Positions 7,623 through 16,342 of a stretch of DNA of 63,553 bases are shown here, piece after piece. This stretch comes from an uncultured Bacteroidales bacterium (GTDB lineage: Bacteria > Bacteroidota > Bacteroidia > Bacteroidales > UBA932), in the NCBI GenBank assembly GCA_944323785.1, contig CALUTU010000013.1:1-63553 (forward strand), written 5' to 3'. The notes under the pieces were generated by a model. That model saw only the letters and a list, made by a program, of their open reading frames with translations, ran no database searches and was not told the origin of the DNA. Numbering within the stretch: the stretch's first letter is position 1; each line of letters starts with the position of its first letter. Made by a program: the position numbers and the translations under genes.

Positions 7623-10600
7623 ATGAGTATCTACAAATCAGCGATCAACCGTCCGGTGACGACCCTTCTGGTGTTCGTCGCCGTGATAGTGATAGGCATA
7701 TTCTCATTTCTGAGACTGCCTATCGACCAGTTCCCGGAGATGGATCCGCCCTACATCTCCGTGCTTACTGTCTATCCGGGAGCCAGCGCGTCCGAGATAG
7801 AGACCAATGTCACCAAGATCATAGAGAACAACCTCAACTCCGTAGACTACCTGAAGGAGATAACCTCCACTACCAAGGACAATATTTCCGTGGTGCTTCT
7901 GGAGTTGGAGTGGGGTACGGACCTGGATGAGATTATCAACGACGTCCGGTCATATATAGACATGGTAAAGGACGAGCTGCCGGACGGCTGCACCAATCCT
8001 TTCATCTTCAAGTTCAGCACCAGCTCCATGCCTATCCTCCAGTATTCGATTACTGCGGACGAGAGCTATCCCGGTCTGGACAAGCTGCTCAACGATGAGA
8101 TTATCCCTCAGCTGAGCATGGTGAACGGTATCGGAAACCTTACCCTTTCCGGCTCCCCGGAGCGTTATGTGTACGTGGACATCGACCAGCAGAAGCTGGA
8201 TGCCTACGGTCTTCCGCTGGAGACTGTCGGCAGCGCGATAGCCGCCAACAACCTGAACCTCTCCTCCGGTACCGTCAAGATGAACAAGGAACAGTATCAG
8301 CTGGAGGTGCGCAGCGAGTATGTCGAGAGCTCCGAGATCAACGACATCGTGGTGACGGTGACTCCCGAGGGCCGGCAGGTCTTCGTGCGGGACCTGGCCG
8401 TCGTGCGCGACACGATCAAGGACCTGAGTCTGGATGAGAAGACCAACGGCCGTGAGAGCGTCCGCCTGATGGTGACCAAGCAGACCGGAGCCAATACCGT
8501 GCAGATATGCGAGGACCTGGAGGAGGAGATGGCCCGTATCGAGCGGACTCTGCCCAACGATATCAAGATAGAGGTAATCTACGATTCGTCGGAGGACATC
8601 GTCAACTCCATCAACTCCCTGGAGGAGTCGATTCTGTACGCTCTGCTCTTCGTGGTGCTCGTGGTGCTTTTCTTCCTGGGAGAGTGGCGTTCTACTCTGA
8701 TTATCTCTATAACGATACCTATATCCCTGATTGTGGCATTTATCTACCTTATGCTGGCGGACAGCTCGCTGAATATCATCTCTCTCAGTTCCCTGACCGT
8801 GGCTATCGGTATGGTGGTGGACGATGCCATCGTGGTGCTGGAGAACATCACCAAGCATATAGAAAGGGGCTCAAGCCCGAGGGAGGCGGCCATCTACGCG
8901 ACCAACGAGGTGTGGGTGTCGGTCATCGCCACGACCCTTGTGATAGTGGTGGTGTTTGTCCCTCTGACCATGCTTACCGGTATGGCCGGCATCATGTTCA
9001 AGGAACTCGGCTGGCTGGTGACCATCATGGTATGTACCTCTACCGTAGTGGCTATCTCCCTGACGCCTATGCTCTGTTCCAGACTGCTCAAGGCCCGTCC
9101 CGTGCGTGTCAACGAGCGTGGAGTAATCGAGAACATTCCCCCCAGGCGCAACTGGTATCAGAGATATGTCATCCCCTTGCTGGACCGTCTGGACAGGGCG
9201 TATGCCAGGTTGCTGCGTTTCTGTCTGAGGCATAAGGCGTGGACGCTGGTGGCCATAACCCTGTTCTTCTTCGCATCCATAACGCCTTTCATTATGGGCA
9301 AGGTGGGTACGGACTTCATCCAGGAGACCGACAACGGCCGTCTGACAGTGGATATAGAGCTGGCTACCGGCTACCGCATCGAGGAGACCGCCAAGATGGC
9401 CCGCTATATAGAGAGCCGCTTCTACGAGCTGGTGCCCGAGATAGAGCTGATATCGACCTCTGCCGGTACCACGGACGACGACGGTGTATCGGCCATGTTC
9501 TCCACCACCATGAACAACACCATGTCCATGACCGTAGTCTGCAACAAGAAGAACGAGCGTGACCGCTCCATCTTCGAGATAGCCGAGGTGCTGCGTCAGG
9601 AACTGGCCTCCTATCCGGAGATTATCGACTATCAGTGCGGCGTATCCAGTTTCATGGGCGGAGCCTCGTCCACTGTCGATGTCGAGATCTACGGCTACAG
9701 TTTCGATGAGACCAACGCCTTTGCCCAGGAGGTGAGGGCTGCCATCCGCGACAACGTCTACGGGGCCCGCGACATTGACATAAGCCGCGAGAAGGACCGT
9801 CCCGAGATCAAGATCAATCTTGACAAGGAGAAACTGGCCTACCACGGCCTCAACTCCTCGACCGTCTCCACATACGTGCGCAACCGCGTTAACGGCATGG
9901 CTTCCGGCTATCTTAAGGAAGACGGTGACGAGTACGACATAGTAGTCCGCCTTCAGGAGGAGGACCGCAACTCCATATCGGATATCGAGAACATGACGAT
10001 ACCTACCGCCACCGGAGCGATGATAAAGATAAAGGAGCTGGGTAAGATAGAGGAGTATTTCGCCCCGCCTACCATCGAGCGGAAGAGCCGTCAGAGAGTT
10101 GTGACCGTATCCGTGACTCCATATGAGACCTCTCTTGGAGAATTGGCTGCCGGCATTCAGCGTACCATAGACCAGATGGGAGTACCGAGCGGCATTACCG
10201 TCAGACTGGCCGGTAACTATGAGGACCAGCAGGATACATTCCAGGACTTGCTCCTGCTGCTGGCATTGATAGTTCTGCTGATATACATAGTGCTTGCCTC
10301 CCAGTTCGAGTCTTTCGTCAAGCCGGTGATGATCATGACGGCGGTACCTTTCGCCCTCTCGGGAGTGGTGCTTGCCCTCTGGATTACGGGCACGACCCTC
10401 GACATGATAGGCTCGCTTGGATTCATCATGCTGGTAGGTATTGCCACCAAGAACGCCATCGTGCTGGTGGACTATACCAACCTGATGCGTGACCGCGGCT
10501 ATGAGCTCAACGAGGCGATTGCGCTGTCAGGAGCTTCCCGTCTGCGTCCCGTGCTGATGACTGCCATCACTACCTTCCTCGGTATGCTGCCTATGGCCAT

Positions 10601-10838
10601 GAGCAACGGAGAGGGTGCCGAGATGTGGAAGCCCATGGGAATCGTGGTCATCGGAGGTCTGCTGGTGTCCACCGTCGTGACCCTCGTGGTGGTGCCTGTA
10701 TTCTACGCCCTGCTTTCCCGCCATGGAGAAAGAGACAAGGAGAAAAAGAACCGGGCTCAGTTTATATTCATGCAGCTCTCGCCTAATCCTGAGGGAGAGG
10801 ATCCCGAGGTGCGCCGGAGCAGGGAACTTAACCAGTAA
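7623..10838 (+). CDS. RND multidrug efflux transporter, AcrB/MexB-like
   Basis: A 1071-residue inner-membrane proton antiporter with the full HAE-1 layout: start MSIYKSAINRPVTTLLVF, large porter domain, six TM helices including the proton-relay helix GMVVDDAIVVLEN (Asp400 and Asp401), second porter domain, and the mirrored C-terminal TM set (VGIATKNAIVLVDY, LRPVLMTAITTFLGMLP). Length and motifs are those of a functional pump. The C-terminal tail is short and charged. It acts with the adaptor and TolC of the same operon; substrate unknown. Confidence 0.95.
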   Translation: MSIYKSAINRPVTTLLVFVAVIVIGIFSFLRLPIDQFPEMDPPYISVLTVYPGASASEIETNVTKIIENNLNSVDYLKEITSTTKDNISVVLLELEWGTDLDEIINDVRSYIDMVKDELPDGCTNPFIFKFSTSSMPILQYSITADESYPGLDKLLNDEIIPQLSMVNGIGNLTLSGSPERYVYVDIDQQKLDAYGLPLETVGSAIAANNLNLSSGTVKMNKEQYQLEVRSEYVESSEINDIVVTVTPEGRQVFVRDLAVVRDTIKDLSLDEKTNGRESVRLMVTKQTGANTVQICEDLEEEMARIERTLPNDIKIEVIYDSSEDIVNSINSLEESILYALLFVVLVVLFFLGEWRSTLIISITIPISLIVAFIYLMLADSSLNIISLSSLTVAIGMVVDDAIVVLENITKHIERGSSPREAAIYATNEVWVSVIATTLVIVVVFVPLTMLTGMAGIMFKELGWLVTIMVCTSTVVAISLTPMLCSRLLKARPVRVNERGVIENIPPRRNWYQRYVIPLLDRLDRAYARLLRFCLRHKAWTLVAITLFFFASITPFIMGKVGTDFIQETDNGRLTVDIELATGYRIEETAKMARYIESRFYELVPEIELISTSAGTTDDDGVSAMFSTTMNNTMSMTVVCNKKNERDRSIFEIAEVLRQELASYPEIIDYQCGVSSFMGGASSTVDVEIYGYSFDETNAFAQEVRAAIRDNVYGARDIDISREKDRPEIKINLDKEKLAYHGLNSSTVSTYVRNRVNGMASGYLKEDGDEYDIVVRLQEEDRNSISDIENMTIPTATGAMIKIKELGKIEEYFAPPTIERKSRQRVVTVSVTPYETSLGELAAGIQRTIDQMGVPSGITVRLAGNYEDQQDTFQDLLLLLALIVLLIYIVLASQFESFVKPVMIMTAVPFALSGVVLALWITGTTLDMIGSLGFIMLVGIATKNAIVLVDYTNLMRDRGYELNEAIALSGASRLRPVLMTAITTFLGMLPMAMSNGEGAEMWKPMGIVVIGGLLVSTVVTLVVVPVFYALLSRHGERDKEKKNRAQFIFMQLSPNPEGEDPEVRRSRELNQ

Positions 10839-10855
10839 AAAAGGAGGAACGAAGT

Positions 10856-11149
10856 ATGAAATGTGTGTTTATCGTATACAATCAGGCCAATACTGAGAGG
10901 GTGGAGTACATGCTCGATGAGCTGGGCATCCGCGGCTTCACTTTCTTCGAGCAGTTGCAGGGACGCGGCAGCAGGGACGGTGAGCCCAGACGCGGTACTC
11001 ATACCTGGCCTGAGATGAACTCAGGCATGATGACCGTCGTGGACGACGATAAAGTAGAGGAACTGCTACAGACTGTCCGCAAGCTTGACAACCGCAACCG
11101 TGAGGTCGGCGTGCGGGCATTCGTCTGGAATATTGAGCAGACAGTCTGA
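10856..11149 (+). CDS. PG0541 family transporter-associated protein (PII-like)
   Basis: A 97-residue soluble protein beginning MKCVFIVYNQANTERVEYML, with a predicted ferredoxin-like alpha/beta pattern like small PII-type or DUF3240 proteins. I recognise it as the family named after Porphyromonas PG0541, regularly found behind RND pumps in Bacteroidetes. The role is not known; a small regulatory or sensing subunit of the pump is a guess from context. A strong ribosome site (AAAGGAGGA) precedes the ATG, and it is the last gene of the operon, 17 bases after the pump gene. Confidence 0.75.
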   Translation: MKCVFIVYNQANTERVEYMLDELGIRGFTFFEQLQGRGSRDGEPRRGTHTWPEMNSGMMTVVDDDKVEELLQTVRKLDNRNREVGVRAFVWNIEQTV

Positions 11150-11177
11150 TTTTTTCAATACAATTTTTGATTTTGTA

Positions 11178-11185
11178 TATCTTTG
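11178..11185 (+). promoter_or_regulatory. -7 box of the serine dehydratase promoter
   Basis: TATCTTTG fits TAnnTTTG, 31 bp before the ATG at 11217; a weak T-rich -33 region lies near 11150-11156. Confidence 0.55.
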
Positions 11186-11216
11186 TGCTCATATTTGAGT
11201 TACTGCAGGTATTGCA

Positions 11217-12428
11217 ATGGAGAGCATTAAGGAGATATACAAGATAGGCAAGGGACCCTCGAGCAGTCATACGATGGGCCCCAAGAAAGCAGCGGAGATG
11301 TTCAAGGGTCTGTGCCCGGGGGCATCTTCGTTTGTTGTTACCTTGTACGGCAGTCTGGCCGCCACGGGCAAGGGGCACTTGACCGACGTGGCATTGAAGG
11401 AGGCCCTGACAGACGGCACAGGAGCGGGTGTGGATATTGTATGGAAGCCCAAGGAGTTCCTGCCCCAGCATCCAAACGGTATGAATTTCAAGGCTTACAA
11501 TGGGCAGGGCGAAATGCTGTGCGAGAAGACGTATTTCAGCATAGGAGGCGGAGATATCAGCGAGACCGGCAAGCGGGATGAGCGTAAGGATGTCTATCCG
11601 TTCAGCAGGATGAAGGACATACTTGGCTGGTGTAATGAAAACAATTCCTATTTCTGGGAGTATGTGGCCAAGTATGAGGATCCGGATATCTGGGACTATC
11701 TGGCAGAGCGCTGGGAGGTTATGAAAGCCTCCATCTCCCGTGGTCTGGACCATGAGGGCGTATTGCCGGGAGGCCTGAACGTGCGCCGTAAGGCATATGC
11801 CTATTATCAGCATGCCAAGAGCTACAACAGTTCCATGCAGCGTCGCGGTCTGTTGTTTGCATATGCGCTGGCTGTTTCGGAGGAGAATGCCGCAGGCGGT
11901 ACGATAGTGACTGCGCCTACATGCGGTTCATGCGGAGTCCTGCCAGCGGTGCTGTATCTCTTCCATACTTCATACGGTGTGACCGAGAACAAGATAGTCA
12001 ATGCTATGGCAACGGCAGGACTGGTAGGGGCACTCATCAAGGAAAATGCCTCGATCTCAGGAGCGGAAGTGGGTTGTCAGGGAGAGGTCGGCACGGCCTG
12101 TGCCATGGCCTGTGCTGCTGCGACGAGGATTCTCGGCGGGACTCCTCCCCAGATAGAGTGCGCGGCCTCGATGGGTATGGAGCACTGCCTCGGACTGACC
12201 TGCGATCCAGTTTGCGGATTGGTGCAGATACCTTGTATAGAGCGCAATGCGATAGCAGCTGCAAGGGCTATGGATGCGGCTCAGTACGCATTGATGTCAG
12301 ACGGAAGTCACATAGTGCCGTTTGATGCAGTAATAGAGGCAATGAAGCAGACCGGCCATGACCTGCCAAGCCTGTACAAGGAGACTTCAGAGGGCGGACT
12401 GGCCAATTTGATACACAATAAACGATAA
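11217..12428 (+). CDS. sdaA: L-serine ammonia-lyase (iron-sulfur type, single chain)
   Basis: A 403-residue enzyme that deaminates L-serine to pyruvate and ammonia, using a [4Fe-4S] cluster. The beta domain comes first (YKIGKGPSSSHTMGPKKAAE at residues 6-25), then the alpha domain with the cysteine segments TAPTCGSCGV (about residue 235) and GLTCDPVCGLVQIPCIERNA (about 330) that hold the cluster, and SGAEVGCQGEVGTACAMACA between. Both domains are in one chain as in E. coli SdaA. It is a single gene with its own promoter; the next gene is 18 bp downstream but unrelated. Confidence 0.94.
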   Translation: MESIKEIYKIGKGPSSSHTMGPKKAAEMFKGLCPGASSFVVTLYGSLAATGKGHLTDVALKEALTDGTGAGVDIVWKPKEFLPQHPNGMNFKAYNGQGEMLCEKTYFSIGGGDISETGKRDERKDVYPFSRMKDILGWCNENNSYFWEYVAKYEDPDIWDYLAERWEVMKASISRGLDHEGVLPGGLNVRRKAYAYYQHAKSYNSSMQRRGLLFAYALAVSEENAAGGTIVTAPTCGSCGVLPAVLYLFHTSYGVTENKIVNAMATAGLVGALIKENASISGAEVGCQGEVGTACAMACAAATRILGGTPPQIECAASMGMEHCLGLTCDPVCGLVQIPCIERNAIAAARAMDAAQYALMSDGSHIVPFDAVIEAMKQTGHDLPSLYKETSEGGLANLIHNKR

Positions 12429-12434
12429 ATTTAG

Positions 12435-12442
12435 TATCTTCG
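12435..12442 (+). promoter_or_regulatory. Possible -7 box before the barrel-thioredoxin genes
   Basis: TATCTTCG differs by one base from TAnnTTTG and ends 4 bases before the ATG at 12447. No -33 box at the right distance, so the call is weak. Confidence 0.3.
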
Positions 12443-12446
12443 CAGA

Positions 12447-13121
12447 ATGAAACGTTTTGCAGAAATATTATCCGCAGCAGTTCTAATGCTGGCAGTCGCA
12501 TGTGTCGTACCGGTATCGGCGCAGGACGGTAAGGAAGACGGCAGTAAGGACAAGTCCTATGCCTCGTCTTTCTTCAAGGTCGGCATTAAGGGCGGTATAG
12601 ACTTCATATCCATGAGCCGTTTCGAGCTTGGGTACATATCGGAATCGGTAAGCAACTATACCGGTTTCACGGCAGGCGTGGCGTTCAGTTTCGACATGCC
12701 GTTGAGGGGGATGACGATACAGCCGGAGCTCAACTATGTCTCAAAAGGGGCGATGTACAGGGGAGAGAATCCTGCCGGCGGTTCGGAGGATGCCCGCTTC
12801 AGAACGGATTATATAGAGTTGCCGGTCAATTTCCAGTTCGGTCTGGATTTGATCCTCCTGCGTCCGTATCTCATGGTGTCTCCCTATATAGGCTATGCAG
12901 TATATAAGGACCCTGGGATTGTGTCTTGGGACAATACCAACCGTTTTGAGTACGGTATAGGCATCGGAGGAGGTGTGGATTTCTGGAAATTCCAACTGCA
13001 GGTCAAATACAATTGGAACATAGGTCAGCTGGCGCGCAATACAGACCGCATTGAAGCCGGTGGGGCGGTACGTATGGGCAATTACCGCGGTCTTGAGGTC
13101 AATCTGGTATTTTTCTTTTAA
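12447..13121 (+). CDS. Outer-membrane beta-barrel protein (PorT/OMP_b-brl_2 type)
   Basis: A 224-residue small barrel. Signal peptide to residue 26 (VACVVPVSAQ), then a short acidic/basic linker and alternating beta strands such as FFKVGIKGGIDF, NYTGFTAGVAFSF and YGIGIGGGVDFWKFQLQVKYNWN, ending with an aromatic residue (FFF), as is usual for substrates of the BAM machine. It resembles the gene at 13495 in plan (same start motif GIKGG/GIKAG and same end), so the two flank thioredoxin as paralogs. Specific function unknown. Confidence 0.75.
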   Translation: MKRFAEILSAAVLMLAVACVVPVSAQDGKEDGSKDKSYASSFFKVGIKGGIDFISMSRFELGYISESVSNYTGFTAGVAFSFDMPLRGMTIQPELNYVSKGAMYRGENPAGGSEDARFRTDYIELPVNFQFGLDLILLRPYLMVSPYIGYAVYKDPGIVSWDNTNRFEYGIGIGGGVDFWKFQLQVKYNWNIGQLARNTDRIEAGGAVRMGNYRGLEVNLVFFF

Positions 13122-13153
13122 ACAAAATAAACAACAAATAAAATTTTACGATT

Positions 13154-13474
13154 ATGTTAGCAATTAATGATTCTAATTTTGAGGAGCTTGTAGTTAACTC
13201 CCAGGTTCCTGTACTTCTGGATTTCTGGGCGACATGGTGCGGACCCTGCCGTATGATCTCTCCCATCGTGGAGGAACTTGCAAATGAGTATGAGGGCAAG
13301 TGGCTCATAGCAAAGTGCAATGTGGACGAGGCATCCGATGTCCCCATGAAGTTCGGTATACGCAATATCCCTACACTGCTTTTCTTCAAGGGCGGTGAGA
13401 TGAAGGCCAAGCTGGTAGGTTCTACTACAAAGGCAGCTATTGTTGCCAAGATGAATGAGGTTGAGAATATGTAA
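13154..13474 (+). CDS. trxA: Thioredoxin
   Basis: A 106-residue thioredoxin with the active site WATWCGPCR (Cys29, Cys32), the cis-proline segment RNIPTLLFFKGG and a C-terminal helix. It lacks a signal peptide, so it acts in the cytoplasm as a general disulfide reductant. Length is the family norm. It sits between two outer-membrane barrel genes, 32 bases behind the first and 20 bases before the second; co-transcription is likely but no functional link is evident. Confidence 0.92.
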   Translation: MLAINDSNFEELVVNSQVPVLLDFWATWCGPCRMISPIVEELANEYEGKWLIAKCNVDEASDVPMKFGIRNIPTLLFFKGGEMKAKLVGSTTKAAIVAKMNEVENM

Positions 13475-13494
13475 CACACAGAAAAAGTAAAGTT

Positions 13495-14166
13495 ATGAAA
13501 AAGATTTTTGCAATTGTGTCTTTTGCGGCACTAATGATGACTGCGTCTGTCAGCAGTCAGGCGAGGGACGGTATCTTCAATTTCGGAATAAAAGCCGGCC
13601 TGAACTTCACCAATATGTCTGGACTTAAGGATTTCGGACAGCAGGATTTCCTGAAGACATATACCGGATTCAATGCCGGAATGGTGTTCAATTTTAATTT
13701 GCCTCTGGGGTTTGAGCTTAATCCCGAGGTGCTGTATGTACAGTCAGGGCAGAGGACAAAGGACTATAGTATTTCCGGAGCGGATATAAATGGCGGTTCG
13801 TTCAAGACCGGTTCGATAAGAGTGCCGATAAACGTCCAGTGGGGTATAGGGCTGTTCAATGATTTCATCAAGCCGTATGTAGTAGTGTCGCCCTATGTCG
13901 GTGCCGTTTTGTTTGGAAATGGAAGCATCCTCAACGTGGATTTTGACAGCGAGAGCGTCAATAGCTATCTGAACCGTTTTCAGTACGGTATAGGAGTGGG
14001 TGCCGGTATCTATATCTGGAACTTCCAGGTGTCATTCAAGTGGAACTGGGATCTTAACCCCACATTCAAGGACAACGGCTCGTTTGTCGGAGCTGTCGGA
14101 GATGCTATAAAGGCCGATAACAAGAAGTTCAACGGAGGGGAACTGTCCATAGCTTACTTCTTTTAG
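13495..14166 (+). CDS. Outer-membrane beta-barrel protein (porin family)
   Basis: A 223-residue secreted barrel. Signal peptide ends near VSSQA (residue 22). Strands FNFGIKAGLNFTNMSG, TGFNAGMVFNFNLPLGFEL and YGIGVGAGIYIWNFQVSFKWNW alternate polar and non-polar residues, and the chain ends in an aromatic YFF. Paralog of the barrel at 12447. The stop lies 3 bases before the polyprenyl synthase start. Confidence 0.75.
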   Translation: MKKIFAIVSFAALMMTASVSSQARDGIFNFGIKAGLNFTNMSGLKDFGQQDFLKTYTGFNAGMVFNFNLPLGFELNPEVLYVQSGQRTKDYSISGADINGGSFKTGSIRVPINVQWGIGLFNDFIKPYVVVSPYVGAVLFGNGSILNVDFDSESVNSYLNRFQYGIGVGAGIYIWNFQVSFKWNWDLNPTFKDNGSFVGAVGDAIKADNKKFNGGELSIAYFF

Positions 14167-14169
14167 CAG

Positions 14170-15162
14170 ATGACATTGACCGAGGAACTCAAAAGTGCGG
14201 TAGCTACGGAGTGGGAAGGATTTGAGAGGCTTATGGCCGACTCACTGATCTCCCGCAGTGACCTTTTGAACCGTATCAACGGCTATCTGCTCGAGGCTTC
14301 GGGCAAGAAACTCAGACCGCTGCTGGCACTCGTTACCGCGAAGGCCTGCAGCGGTAGTATTAATCAGAAAGCCATAGCATGTGCGGCAGTGTCCGAGCTG
14401 ATACATACGGCGACTCTTCTGCACGACGATGTGGTGGACGGCAGTGACCATCGCAGGGGACGGCTGACGGTCAGGAAACTATTTTCTTCCGGAGCGTCGT
14501 TGCTTATGGGTGATTACTGGCTGACCAGGGCCATTCATCTGCTCATAAAGTATGGCTGTCCTTATGAAGTCCTTGGCATTTATTCAAAGTCACTTGAAGA
14601 GTTGGCAGAGGGAGAGATCATCCAGATGGAGCTGGCTGACAGCCTGAGGACGACGGAGGACGACTATATTCAGGTTATCCGGCGCAAGACAGCGTCTTTG
14701 TTCATAGCCTCGGTAAAGGGACCGGCAATAGTCTCAGGCGCCTCGGATGAGGTGGTTTCGGCCATGGAACAGTACGCTTACTGGTTGGGCTGCAGTTTCC
14801 AGATCAGGGACGACATACTGGATTACAGTCCTACGTCAGAGACAGGCAAGGACAGTGACAGCGACATTATGGAGCGCAAGATTACGATGCCCCTGCTCTG
14901 TGCCATGCGTAATGCTCCTGAAGAGGAGGAGCGTATCCGCCGCCGTATGGGTGACATTACCTGTGACCCGTCCAAAGTGGAGCAAGACAGGGGAATCGCC
15001 GCGGAGATACGCAGTTTTGTCCTCTCTCACGGCGGACTTGACTCGGCTCGTGGAATACTGCGGAACTATGCCATTAAGGCTCAGGAATATCTCAAAGTAC
15101 TCCAGCCATCCCAGTGCAGGGACGGTCTCATGTCCATAGCCGCATACGTGGGCGGCCTATAG
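14170..15162 (+). CDS. Polyprenyl diphosphate synthase
   Basis: A 330-residue all-alpha prenyltransferase that lengthens isoprenoid diphosphates by condensing isopentenyl diphosphate. Both Asp-rich Mg-binding motifs are present: DDVVD at residues 86-90 (in LLHDDVVDGSDHRRG) and DDILD at 214-218 (in QIRDDILDY), along with GKKLRPLL near residue 40. By length it is of the long-chain type (hepta/octaprenyl), which would supply the menaquinone side chain; the exact chain length cannot be read from the sequence. It overlaps the convergent trmB by 6 bases. Confidence 0.9.
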   Translation: MTLTEELKSAVATEWEGFERLMADSLISRSDLLNRINGYLLEASGKKLRPLLALVTAKACSGSINQKAIACAAVSELIHTATLLHDDVVDGSDHRRGRLTVRKLFSSGASLLMGDYWLTRAIHLLIKYGCPYEVLGIYSKSLEELAEGEIIQMELADSLRTTEDDYIQVIRRKTASLFIASVKGPAIVSGASDEVVSAMEQYAYWLGCSFQIRDDILDYSPTSETGKDSDSDIMERKITMPLLCAMRNAPEEEERIRRRMGDITCDPSKVEQDRGIAAEIRSFVLSHGGLDSARGILRNYAIKAQEYLKVLQPSQCRDGLMSIAAYVGGL

Positions 15163-15822
15163 TTTCCATCTTACGTAGGTAATCGGCTTGCCCTCGGCAA
15201 GAAACATCGACTCGTAGAATGTCTTTATGGACAGCAGCGGCTCTCTTTCGGCCAGACCGGAGCCGTAGATGTCATTGTCGGCTTCCAGCAGAGTGTGATT
15301 GCCTTCCTTTATGACTTCCAGGGTGGATTCGTGCAGAAGCTGGCTGTCGGTCTTCAGGTGCATTGTGCCGTCCTTTTTAAGGAAGTGAGAGTACCGCTCC
15401 AGGAAGACGGGGCTGGAGAGCCTTTTGTTGGACTTCTTGGGCTGAGGGTCAGAGAAGGTCAGCCATATCTCCGATACCTCGTCCGGCCCGAAAAGCGAGT
15501 CAATGAAGTCTATCCGTGTACGGAGAAACGCCACGTTGGGCATGTTGTGCTCGTGGGCGTATTTGGCTCCTCTCCAGAGACGGGCGCCCTTTATGTCTAC
15601 GCCGATGTAGTTTTTGTCCGGGAACCGTTCCGCCAGGGCGATGGTGTATTCCCCCTTTCCGCAGCCCAGCTCCAGCACTATCGGGTTGCCATTGTGAAAT
15701 ACCTCTTTGTCCCAGTTGCCTTTCAGCGGATGCTCCTTGCCTATCACTTCGTCCATCCGGGGCTGAATGAGGCATTTGAAAGTCTCGTTTTCCTTGAATT
15801 TGCGTATTTTGTCCTTACCCAT
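15157..15822 (-). CDS. trmB: tRNA (guanine-N7)-methyltransferase
   Basis: A 221-residue SAM enzyme that methylates G46 in the variable loop of tRNA. The Rossmann motif VLELGCGKGEYTIAL (about residue 50), GVDIKGARLWRGA, and the TrmB-specific ITWLTFSDPQPKKSNKRL-like segment (here EIWLTFSDPQPKKSNKRL, about 118-135) identify it. It is the first of three minus-strand genes counted from the convergent junction, 4 bases downstream of gldH, so it is probably in the ricT-gldH-trmB operon. Confidence 0.93.
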   Translation of the reverse strand: MGKDKIRKFKENETFKCLIQPRMDEVIGKEHPLKGNWDKEVFHNGNPIVLELGCGKGEYTIALAERFPDKNYIGVDIKGARLWRGAKYAHEHNMPNVAFLRTRIDFIDSLFGPDEVSEIWLTFSDPQPKKSNKRLSSPVFLERYSHFLKKDGTMHLKTDSQLLHESTLEVIKEGNHTLLEADNDIYGSGLAEREPLLSIKTFYESMFLAEGKPITYVRWKL

Positions 15823-15826
15823 AAGT

Positions 15827-16342
15827 TTATTGTCCTGCCAGCGGTATCTTATTGATTATGATTCCTATTCCGATGATTCCGGTGCCGGCTTCCGGAACAG
15901 CGGATACAGTCATTGTCCATTCTCCGTGTTCCTGAGGCCGGATATTGCTGCGGTACAGCCAGCTTATGTCGTAATATCCCGGTGCGGAGGCGGCTTGTAT
16001 CCTGCCGTCCTCAGGATTGTTCCTGATGTACTCCTTGACAGTGCGGTAGTCAGAGGAAAGTGTGACTCTCTCCGAGCCTGACTGTCCTGACGGAGATGTC
16101 AGGCTGACGGTGAATGTCACATTGCTGCATTCTGCGTCTTTCTTGAATCGGGAGACCAGGCTGATGCCGTATATGCATGTGGTGTCGCTCAGGTCGATGT
16201 CAAAGGAGACCCGCTCTTCCCCGCCGGTCTTCAGGGTTGTGAAATAGAAATCCTGGTCAGCGCTGCGTCCCTTGCCGGAGCATGAGACCACTATCATGCA
16301 GGCCGTGACCGTCAGAAGTGCCGTTACGGTACGCAGGCTCAT
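15827..16342 (-). CDS. gldH: Gliding motility lipoprotein GldH-like
   Basis: A 171-residue lipoprotein (lipobox VVSC, Cys21) with a single small beta domain. I recognise the family by the pattern YFTTL.., FDIDLSDTTCIYGISL.., the central SGQSGSERVTL and a C-terminal IGIIINKIP, and by its fixed place right behind the PSP1/ricT gene, which is common across Bacteroidetes. In gliders GldH is part of the motility/secretion apparatus; in non-gliding gut relatives its role is unclear. Its ATG overlaps the ricT stop (ATGA). Confidence 0.8.
   Translation of the reverse strand: MSLRTVTALLTVTACMIVVSCSGKGRSADQDFYFTTLKTGGEERVSFDIDLSDTTCIYGISLVSRFKKDAECSNVTFTVSLTSPSGQSGSERVTLSSDYRTVKEYIRNNPEDGRIQAASAPGYYDISWLYRSNIRPQEHGEWTMTVSAVPEAGTGIIGIGIIINKIPLAGQ

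Noticed and set aside
5664-9845. Long minus-strand frames (up to 324 codons) opposite tolC, the adaptor and the RND pump
   Set aside because: Composition is His/Val/Gly/Leu-rich as in antisense shadows, without motifs; the plus-strand genes are certain.
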